From Candidatus Krumholzibacteriia bacterium (lineage in GTDB: Bacteria; Krumholzibacteriota; Krumholzibacteriia; LZORAL124-64-63), in the NCBI GenBank assembly GCA_029935695.1, contig JAOZJV010000255.1, positions 1 to 5,818 on the forward strand: a DNA stretch of 5,818 nucleotides, in the 5' to 3' direction. Positions 1 through 5,143 of the stretch are shown in pieces. The position numbers and the translations under genes are program-made. Positions within the stretch are counted from its first letter, which is position 1; each line of letters starts with the position of its first letter. Under the pieces are notes generated by a model. It saw only the letters and a program-made list of their open reading frames with translations, was not told the DNA's origin and did no database searches.

Positions 1-1763
1 ATCTGCACCTTGCTGAAAGGTTCGGCTTTTCCTTCGCCGCCAGCCCAGATGATTTTACCGGTCTCCAGATCAAGCTCCACTTCGGTGCCGTTTTCCAGTC
101 CGGCATTCAGCAGATCAGCAATCACCACCGGCAGGCCGGCGTTGATGGCATTGCGCTCGTAGATGGCTCCGTAGCTCGGGGCGATCAAGGCACTCACGCC
201 CAGAGTGCTGAAACAGTCCACAGCCTGTTGACGACTGCTGCCGCAACCGAAGTTGGGTCCGGTGATCACCAGATCGCCCTGCTGAACCTTGCCGGGGAAA
301 TCTTCCCAGCCGGGAAGGTTTCCAAAGGCATACTGGCCCATTTCCGACAGTTCGGTCACAGCCAGGTGGCGGTTGTGGAAGATCATGTCCGTATCAATGT
401 TCGGCTCGTCAACCAGCCACACGCGTCCTTTCAGGACAGTGGGTTTTGTGGCCACAGGAGCAGCCGCTTCTTCAACTCTGGCATTGGCGGCAGTCTCTTT
501 GACCGGAACAATATCTTCGGGGATGCTGATGGTATCTTCCCGGGCAATGATGCCGCTGAGAGCGCTGGCCGCCGCGGTGGCGGGGCTGGCCAGGTAAACC
601 TCACCCTTGCCCTGCTTACCGGCAAAGTTCCGGTTTCCGGTGGAGACAGTCACTTCGCCCGGCCCATTCTGGCCAATTTGACCAGCGGCGCAGCCGGCGC
701 AGCCGGCGTTGCCAATAAGGGCGCCGGCATCCATCAGGTCCTTCACGATACCTTCAGCCAGAGCTTTTTCCCATACGACACGAGTTGAAGGAACAATTTT
801 CAGGACCACATTGTGGGCCACTTTTTTCCCGCGCAGGATGTCGGCAGCCATGCGCAGATCTTCGATGCGGCCGTTGGTGCAGCTGCCGATGAACACCGAA
901 TCAACCCGCCGTCCGGCCACTTCACTGACCGGAACCACATCTTCAGGATGACCGGGACGGGCTGCCATGGGCTCGAGGCCATCGATGTCGATTTCAATGG
1001 TGTCTTTGTAAACGGCGTCAGCGTCAGCAGCGATGCGTTCATAATTTCCGCCGTTGGCGTTGCACAGCTCCATCACGGCGTCGTTAGGCGTGAAAAGGGC
1101 CACGATGCCACCCATTTCCGTGCACATGCTGGCGATGGTGATACGGTCGGCCACGGGCATGTCGTCCACAATGTCGCCGTAAACTTCCGCCGCGCTGCCC
1201 AGCAGTCCGCCGGCGCCCAGTTGACGGGCCATGGCCAGAACAATGTCTTTGGCCCGGGCCAGAGGGCCGGGAGTGCCTTTGAGAATAATTTTGATGGTGG
1301 GCGGGACCTTGAACCAGATGCTTCCGTTAGCCCAGGCCGCGGCGATATCCTGATCGCCCATGCCCTGCCCGAAGGCTCCCACAGCGCCCATGATATTGGC
1401 GTGGCTGTCGGTGCTGATGAATGTACTGCCCGGTCCGACGAGACCTTCGTCAATGGCCAGGTGGGTGCCGATGCCCTGGGTGATATCTTTCAGGCCAATG
1501 CCGTGCTGGCGGGCATATTCCCGGCAGAATTGCTGATTGGCCGCATAACCCTGGTCGCTGCCGCCGGGGTTGGTGTCGAAGGTGAAGAGTGTTTTCTCCG
1601 GATCGGCCACGGTCAGGCCGGCCTGTTCCAGATTTTTGACCACGTTGGCGCCGCCAAAATCCCTGGCAACACGCACGTCAATTTCAACGTCCGCAATTTC
1701 ACCCGGGTGCACATCGTGATCCGAGTGGCGGCTGATGATTTTCTCAATGATAGTCTGTCCCAC
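1..1763 (-). CDS. Fused LeuC-LeuD-like aconitase-family hydro-lyase (C-terminus cut by window edge)
   Basis: Cytoplasmic [4Fe-4S] hydro-lyase of the aconitase/isopropylmalate dehydratase superfamily, which moves a hydroxyl between adjacent carbons of a malate- or citrate-like acid. 587 codons are visible from a GTG start that has GAGGAGG 6 bases upstream. Residues 1-405 form the LeuC-like part: DSH at 119-121, IGSCTNGRIEDLR at 292-304, the CAGC pair at 355-358 and TGNRNFAGKQG at 375-385. Cys295, Cys355 and Cys358 are the expected cluster ligands. An Ala/Glu/Val-rich linker (about 406-443) leads to a LeuD-like swivel domain with GRVW (446), NIDTDMI (455-461), NFGCGSSRQQA (504-514) and YERNAINAGLP (535-545). 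Two things are odd. The usual DHN near residue 63 reads DTN, and the substrate-specificity loop reads NRHLA (464-468) instead of the YLRT-type motif. LeuC and LeuD are usually separate proteins; one-chain versions exist. The substrate is not decidable from sequence: 3-isopropylmalate, homocitrate, citramalate, 2,3-dimethylmalate and citrate all remain possible. It lies 1 base after the crotonase-like gene, in the same operon. The superfamily call is firm; the exact reaction is not. Confidence 0.9.
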   Translation of the reverse strand, partial: MGQTIIEKIISRHSDHDVHPGEIADVEIDVRVARDFGGANVVKNLEQAGLTVADPEKTLFTFDTNPGGSDQGYAANQQFCREYARQHGIGLKDITQGIGTHLAIDEGLVGPGSTFISTDSHANIMGAVGAFGQGMGDQDIAAAWANGSIWFKVPPTIKIILKGTPGPLARAKDIVLAMARQLGAGGLLGSAAEVYGDIVDDMPVADRITIASMCTEMGGIVALFTPNDAVMELCNANGGNYERIAADADAVYKDTIEIDIDGLEPMAARPGHPEDVVPVSEVAGRRVDSVFIGSCTNGRIEDLRMAADILRGKKVAHNVVLKIVPSTRVVWEKALAEGIVKDLMDAGALIGNAGCAGCAAGQIGQNGPGEVTVSTGNRNFAGKQGKGEVYLASPATAAASALSGIIAREDTISIPEDIVPVKETAANARVEEAAAPVATKPTVLKGRVWLVDEPNIDTDMIFHNRHLAVTELSEMGQYAFGNLPGWEDFPGKVQQGDLVITGPNFGCGSSRQQAVDCFSTLGVSALIAPSYGAIYERNAINAGLPVVIADLLNAGLENGTEVELDLETGKIIWAGGEGKAEPFSKVQ

Positions 1764-1764
1764 G

Positions 1765-2571
1765 TCAGTCCTCCTCTTCAGCGGTGGCAATATCGAATCG
1801 AGCGGACCGGCCTTCACTGGCGGCCTTCAGTCCCTCGGCGGTTTCCAGAGAGGCCCAGCATTGCTGCTGCCCTTCCCAGTCAAATGAAAGCATGGTGGTG
1901 GCGTCCAGAGTGGCTGCCTGTTGCACGCCCAGTTTGCTCAGCCCCAGCACGGGTTGGGGCAGGCTGCGCATGCGGGTGATCAGAATATCCAGTTCCTCAT
2001 CCCAGCGTTCCGGTTCTATCAGGCGGTCGATGAGGCCCAGGTTGTGGGCTTCGGCTGCGGCCATGGAACGCCCGCTCCACAGGAATTCCAAAGTTCGGCT
2101 GGAACCAATCAGGTGGGGCAGGGTGTGGATCAGGCCCCAGCCGGGCAGCAGGCCGCCGGCCAGATCGGGGCTGGTGAAGATGGCTTCGGTGGTGGCCAGG
2201 CGGATATCCGCTGCCAGGAAGAAACCAAATCCCATGTTTCGAATATCGCCCCGGGTGGCGGCCACAACCGGTTTGGAAGATTCGGAAATGATGGTCACGA
2301 TCCGGCGGGCAATCTCTTCATTGGCACTGAGCAGTTCAAATCCGTCGTCCTGCCCGTGAGTTTCGGACAAGGCATCAAGGTTATGATGGAAGTCAAAGCT
2401 GTGGTCGCCATCCACAATCAGAATGAGGCGCACGGCTCCATCTTCCTGCAGGCGCAGCATCAGGTCGGTGAACTCATCACACAAATGACCCATGTCGGGA
2501 GATCCCGGCCCAATCAGACAGATTCGGGCGCAGCCTTCGGCAATTTCCACATCGAAATTCAAGTAATCCAT
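1765..2571 (-). CDS. Degenerate crotonase-superfamily (enoyl-CoA hydratase/isomerase-like) protein
   Basis: 268-residue protein with the crotonase fold; the family is usually about 255-270 residues. The core is recognisable at SKPVVAATRGD (99-109), AADIRLATTEAIFTSPD (120-136), GLLPGWG (140-146) and an AHNLGLIDRLIEP stretch (175-187) matching the usual A-x-x-xGLV-hxxV motif. Aligned by eye to rat enoyl-CoA hydratase, the Glu144 position is Gly116, Glu164 is Asp136, and the oxyanion-hole Gly141 is Met113. The first oxyanion segment, normally FSAGADL-like, reads HSFDFHHNLDAL (57-68). Ordinary 2-enoyl-CoA hydration is therefore unlikely. An isomerase, hydrolase or lyase activity relying on Asp136, or a non-catalytic role, is possible. 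The ATG at 2571 is chosen because GGAGG lies 4 bases upstream; an in-frame GTG at 2637 has no ribosome site. It is the first gene of the operon, and the hydro-lyase GTG starts 1 base after its stop. The fold is well supported; the function is unknown. Confidence 0.85.
   Translation of the reverse strand: MDYLNFDVEIAEGCARICLIGPGSPDMGHLCDEFTDLMLRLQEDGAVRLILIVDGDHSFDFHHNLDALSETHGQDDGFELLSANEEIARRIVTIISESSKPVVAATRGDIRNMGFGFFLAADIRLATTEAIFTSPDLAGGLLPGWGLIHTLPHLIGSSRTLEFLWSGRSMAAAEAHNLGLIDRLIEPERWDEELDILITRMRSLPQPVLGLSKLGVQQAATLDATTMLSFDWEGQQQCWASLETAEGLKAASEGRSARFDIATAEEED
1770..1776 (-). promoter_or_regulatory. Ribosome binding site of the fused hydro-lyase
   Basis: GAGGAGG on the minus strand lies 6 bases before the GTG at 1763, inside the last codons of the crotonase-like gene. 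It supports the GTG start, since no ATG lies nearby. It also shows that the hydro-lyase is translated from its own strong site as well as being adjacent to the upstream stop codon. Confidence 0.75.
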
Positions 2572-2575
2572 GACG

Positions 2576-2580
2576 CCTCC
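2576..2580 (-). promoter_or_regulatory. Ribosome binding site deciding the crotonase-like start
   Basis: GGAGG on the minus strand, 4 bases before the ATG at 2571. It decides against the in-frame GTG at 2637, which would add 22 residues that resemble no crotonase N-terminus and overlap the promoter-like region. Confidence 0.7.
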
Positions 2581-2617
2581 GCTGCGGCGGTAAGAGAATG
2601 TTCCATCGGCTTTCAAG

Positions 2618-2649
2618 TGTGCCGATTCGATTGGCACAAAAATATGCCA
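2618..2649. promoter_or_regulatory. Candidate operator: nested inverted repeats on a TGGCA/TGCCA half-site
   Basis: Two overlapping dyads share a central arm. TGTGCC (2618-2623) pairs with GGCACA (2633-2638) across 9 bases, and TGGCA (2632-2636) pairs with TGCCA (2645-2649) across 8 bases. The cluster sits between divergently transcribed genes and overlaps the promoter-like hexamers of both strands. Binding by a dimeric regulator is inference; the short arms could arise by chance. Confidence 0.35.
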
Positions 2650-2658
2650 TTTTACGAT
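2631..2658 (+). promoter_or_regulatory. Candidate sigma70-type promoter for the epimerase-like gene
   Basis: TTGGCA (2631-2636, five of six matches to TTGACA) and TACGAT (2653-2658, four of six to TATAAT) are separated by 16 bases. Transcription would start near 2665, giving a leader of about 85 bases. The -35 hexamer lies inside the inverted-repeat cluster. This is a consensus match by eye, and the sigma factors of this organism are unknown. Confidence 0.4.
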
Positions 2659-2666
2659 GGAGGCAA
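2639..2666 (-). promoter_or_regulatory. Candidate promoter for the crotonase/hydro-lyase operon
   Basis: On the minus strand, TTGCCT (2666-2661) and TATTTT (2644-2639) are separated by 16 bases, each matching four of six consensus positions. It faces the plus-strand candidate and overlaps it almost completely, so the two would compete for polymerase if both are real. Weak match. Confidence 0.3.
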
Positions 2667-2737
2667 CCCCGGGGTGACTTTACAGAGGGCATTTGAAAGG
2701 TTATTCTGCCCCGGGACCGGCACATTCACAGGGCACG

Positions 2738-2744
2738 AAAGGAA
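2738..2744 (+). promoter_or_regulatory. Ribosome binding site deciding a TTG start
   Basis: AAAGGAA ends 5 bases before the TTG at 2750. It supports that TTG over the in-frame TTG at 2693, which would add 19 residues with no family resemblance ahead of the nucleotide-binding motif. Confidence 0.65.
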
Positions 2745-2749
2745 TTGCA

Positions 2750-3655
2750 TTGGAAATATTCATCACCGGTGGCACAGGTTTGGTGGGGCGGCATTTGATC
2801 AAAAAGTTGCTGGAGCGGGGAGATCAGGTTGTGTGCCTGAGCCGCAGCCGGGAGCATGCCCAGTCGGTTTTACCTCCTGCCGTGGAAATTATTGAAGCCA
2901 ACCCGGTCATTCCCGGTGATTGGCAGAGCCGGCCGGCCCAGTGCGATGCCGTGGTGAATCTGGCAGGAGAACCCGTTTTTGATGGCTTTTGGACCAAAGG
3001 CCAGAAACGAAAAATCCGGCGGAGCCGTCTTTCATCCACTTTCAATATTGTCGAAAGCCTTGAAAATTGTGATCATCCTTTGACGCTGATCAATGCCTCG
3101 GCGGTGGGCTATTATGGTGATGGGGGCCCCGGGGCCCTGCCGGAAACCAGCCAGCCGGGTGATGGTTTTCTGGCTCGTCTGGCCTGCGAATGGGAACACA
3201 CAGCCATGCAGGGCGAGAGTGAAAATGTGCGTGTGGTGATGGTTCGCATCGGTATTGTGCTTTCCGGGGAGGGAGGAGCCTTGCCCAGAATGATCAAGCC
3301 CTTCGAAATGGGGATGGGCGGGCACCTGGGCAACGGGCGGCAGTACTTTCCCTGGATCCATATTCATGATCTGGTGGAAGCCATCATTTTCACTCTGGAC
3401 AACACCAGCATCTGCGGCCCGGTCAATACTTCAGTGCCGACTCCGCCGACCCAAAAGGAATTCACCCAGATTCTGGCAAACAAACTGGACAAACCCATGC
3501 GGTTTCCCATGCCTGCTTTTGTCTTGAAAGTATTGTTGGGAGAGAGGGGTGTTGCTCTTCTTCAGAGTCAGCGCGCGACTCCCAATGTGTTAAAAATCAA
3601 AGGGTTTCGGTTCAAATTTGATGAATTGGACAAAGCCCTGGCTGATCTCCTGTAG
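2750..3655 (+). CDS. TIGR01777-family NAD(P)-binding epimerase-like protein (SDR extended fold)
   Basis: 301-residue cytoplasmic protein of the TIGR01777 (YfcH-like) branch of extended short-chain dehydrogenases; family members are usually about 290-310 residues. The Rossmann motif TGGTGLVG is at 6-13, placed directly after the initiator as expected. NLAGEPV follows at 70-76, NASAVGYYG at 115-123, the signature GEGGALPRM at 173-181, and GNGRQYFPWIHIHDL at 195-209, which is diagnostic of the family. The C-terminal part (about 230-301) matches the extra family domain, ending in FRFKFDELDKALADLL. Family members bind a nicotinamide cofactor, but their substrate is generally unknown. The start is the TTG at 2750, just after AAAGGAA. 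The gene is transcribed away from the crotonase operon and ends 1 base before the stop of the convergent amine dehydrogenase beta gene. A link to either neighbour pathway is not shown. Residues 124-131 are Gly/Pro-rich and encoded by a GC palindrome. Confidence 0.9.
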   Translation: MEIFITGGTGLVGRHLIKKLLERGDQVVCLSRSREHAQSVLPPAVEIIEANPVIPGDWQSRPAQCDAVVNLAGEPVFDGFWTKGQKRKIRRSRLSSTFNIVESLENCDHPLTLINASAVGYYGDGGPGALPETSQPGDGFLARLACEWEHTAMQGESENVRVVMVRIGIVLSGEGGALPRMIKPFEMGMGGHLGNGRQYFPWIHIHDLVEAIIFTLDNTSICGPVNTSVPTPPTQKEFTQILANKLDKPMRFPMPAFVLKVLLGERGVALLQSQRATPNVLKIKGFRFKFDELDKALADLL

Positions 3656-3663
3656 ATCAGCCA
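3639..3663. terminator. Hairpin shared by two convergent stop codons (possible bidirectional terminator)
   Basis: TGGCTGATC (3639-3647) and GATCAGCCA (3655-3663) form a perfect 9-bp inverted repeat with a 7-base loop. It contains the epimerase TAG (3653-3655) and the beta-subunit TGA (read on the minus strand from 3659-3657). It can fold in transcripts from either side. Neither side has a clear run of T after the stem, so it is not a classic intrinsic terminator. It may instead be an RNA 3'-end protection element or simply a chance dyad at the end of two coding regions. Confidence 0.45.
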
Positions 3664-4841
3664 ACCACAAAGGCATCCGCCTGAATTTCACCCTTTTCAA
3701 AGCGATCAAGGCTGAGGCTGGTGATGATGTCGTCGGGCTGGCCCGTGGTGATGTACCGGGCCATGCGCACTCCCGTGACTGGCCCGAGCATGAAGCCGTG
3801 GCCACTGAATCCGCAGATATGAAAATAGCCTTCGAGGCCGGGAACTCCGCCGAGAATGGGGCGGTGATCCGGAGTCACATCGTACAGACCTGCCCACTGG
3901 CGCATCATGCGGGCTCTGGCTGCCCGGGGGTAATAACCCGTCAGAGCCTTGGCAAAGCGCACGGCGAAGCGCAGCTGGCTGGTGGTGTCAAAATCAGCGG
4001 GGTCTTCCCACTGGGGTTCCGCCGGGTCGCCAATGCCGCCAACGATTTCTCCCCGCAAACTCTGGCTGAAATAAATGCCATTGGTGATGGAGATGACCAT
4101 GGGATCGAGGAATGGTTTCAGTGATTCCGACACCATGATCTCGTGCCGCTCCTGACGGTTCGGCAAACTGACCCCAACCTTGGCGGCCATGGTGCGGGCC
4201 CAGGGCCCGGCGCAGTTGATCACCAGGGGAGTGGAGATCCGTCCCCGGTCCGTGACCACACCTTTGATGCGTCCCCCGTCACTTTCAATTTCCGTCACGG
4301 TGGTGCGGATGAAAACCTTCACGCCCAGTTTGTGGCAGGCTTTGGCGTATCCCCAGACCACGGCGAATGGATAGGCGGTGCCATCCTTGGGGCAGTAGGT
4401 GGCGCCTTTCAAATCCGAAATATTCAGATCAGGAACAATTTTGAGGCACTCTTCGGGTTGCAGAAACTCTGTGGGAACATCGCATTTGTTCTGCAGGGCG
4501 GCAGCCTGACGCAGGGCATCCAGGTCGGCCTCCTGCTCGGTGATCATCAGATAACCACCCTGGCGGAAGAACACCTGATAGCCCAGATCGGCGCTCATTT
4601 CCTCGTACATGCGGACGCTCTCCTGGGCCAGCCGAATATTTTCTTCGGTGGTCCACTGCTGGCGGATGCCTCCGCCGCAACGCCCGGTGGAGCCGCTGCC
4701 GATATAGTCTTTCTCCAGCACCACAATATTTTTCAGGCCCAGCTTGCCCAACTCCCGGGCTGTGGTCAGGCCGTTGATACCGCCACCGATGATCACGGCG
4801 TCGGCGCTGGCGGGCACCTGGCCCTGGGTCAGCGGAATCAT
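3657..4841 (-). CDS. FAD-dependent amine/imino-acid dehydrogenase beta subunit (DAO fold, PDH1-beta-like)
   Basis: 394-residue flavoprotein of the D-amino-acid-oxidase/sarcosine-oxidase superfamily, oxidising a C-N bond and passing electrons to partner subunits. The FAD dinucleotide motif GGGING is at 19-24, with the ribose-binding Glu43 at the end of strand 2 (IVVLEK). GSGSTGRCGGGIRQQW follows at 48-63, a NCAGPWA segment at 209-215, and WAGLYDVTPDHRPILG plus GYFHICGFSGHGFMLGP at 316-331 and 338-354. The end, SLDRFEKGEIQADAFVVG (377-394), resembles the end of archaeal dye-linked L-proline dehydrogenase PDH1 beta, and the length fits that family. No signal peptide or membrane segment is seen. 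The gene overlaps the [2Fe-2S] gene by 4 bases (ATGA), and AAGGG lies about 6 bases before its start. The leading guess is L-proline or a similar secondary amine. Sarcosine, hydroxyproline, opines and glycine (as in HcnC) cannot be excluded. Confidence 0.88.
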   Translation of the reverse strand: MIPLTQGQVPASADAVIIGGGINGLTTARELGKLGLKNIVVLEKDYIGSGSTGRCGGGIRQQWTTEENIRLAQESVRMYEEMSADLGYQVFFRQGGYLMITEQEADLDALRQAAALQNKCDVPTEFLQPEECLKIVPDLNISDLKGATYCPKDGTAYPFAVVWGYAKACHKLGVKVFIRTTVTEIESDGGRIKGVVTDRGRISTPLVINCAGPWARTMAAKVGVSLPNRQERHEIMVSESLKPFLDPMVISITNGIYFSQSLRGEIVGGIGDPAEPQWEDPADFDTTSQLRFAVRFAKALTGYYPRAARARMMRQWAGLYDVTPDHRPILGGVPGLEGYFHICGFSGHGFMLGPVTGVRMARYITTGQPDDIITSLSLDRFEKGEIQADAFVVG

Positions 4842-5143
4842 GACTCACCCTTTTCTGTAACAGTTGGTTCGGGAATGTCCAGGCTGGCCAGTTCGGCAAA
4901 AGTCATGGGCTCCGATGGCGGGCGGATATTGGTTAACTGCACCTCTTCAGGCGCAATATCCCGTAAAGTGGCCAATTCAAACACGGCCTCACTGAGGCAG
5001 CCTTTACCCTGGCAAAATCCAGTGCCCACACCGGTGTACCGTTTCAGACTTTCCATTTCGGTGAAACCTTCGCGGAAGGCAGCCTGAAAATCATCGAGGG
5101 TCACGTCTTCACATTGGCAGAGAAAAACTTTTGATTGGCTCAT
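4838..5143 (-). CDS. Free-standing BFD-like [2Fe-2S] electron-transfer subunit
   Basis: 101-residue protein with a BFD-like [2Fe-2S] domain. Cys9-x-Cys11 and Cys44-x4-Cys49 are separated by 32 residues, the spacing seen in the C-terminal domain of OoxA/HcnB-type alpha subunits. The tail RPPSEPMTFAELASLD (74-89) also resembles the conserved RPP end of that domain. It probably relays electrons between the flavins of the alpha and beta subunits. In the opine oxidase and HcnB families this module is fused to the alpha chain; here it is its own gene. Its ATG overlaps the alpha TGA and its TGA overlaps the beta ATG, both as ATGA, so translation is probably coupled and subunit amounts matched. No strong ribosome site precedes it, which fits dependence on upstream translation. 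No transmembrane segment or signal peptide is visible. Confidence 0.87.
   Translation of the reverse strand: MSQSKVFLCQCEDVTLDDFQAAFREGFTEMESLKRYTGVGTGFCQGKGCLSEAVFELATLRDIAPEEVQLTNIRPPSEPMTFAELASLDIPEPTVTEKGES

Noticed and set aside
687..708. Tandem 9-base repeat GGCGCAGCC x2 plus a partial third copy
   Set aside because: It encodes the conserved cluster motif with Cys355 and Cys358, so the repetition follows from the protein sequence.
813..1979. Long plus-strand open frame (388 codons) opposite the hydro-lyase and the end of the crotonase-like gene
   Set aside because: Its translation is rich in His, Gly, Asn and Val with no recognisable domain, and the minus strand carries clear conserved motifs. 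It is a mirror of the codon bias of the real genes.
2632..2647. TGGCAC...GC resembling a sigma54 promoter
   Set aside because: The GG and GC elements are separated by 11 bases rather than the required 10, on both strands because the site is symmetric. It is better read as an inverted repeat.
1921..2895. Plus-strand open frame of 324 codons crossing the crotonase-like gene and the divergent gap into the epimerase-like gene
   Set aside because: It overlaps two genes with diagnostic motifs in other frames and has low-complexity Gly/His/Gln content with no ribosome site noted.
3124..3137. Perfect 14-bp GC palindrome GGGCCCCGGGGCCC
   Set aside because: It lies inside the epimerase-like coding region, in a variable Gly/Pro stretch with GC-rich codons. 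There is no second copy or flanking signal, so chance is the simplest explanation.
4143..5087. Plus-strand open frame of 314 codons opposite the beta and [2Fe-2S] subunits
   Set aside because: Antisense shadow of two motif-confirmed genes; no family resemblance.
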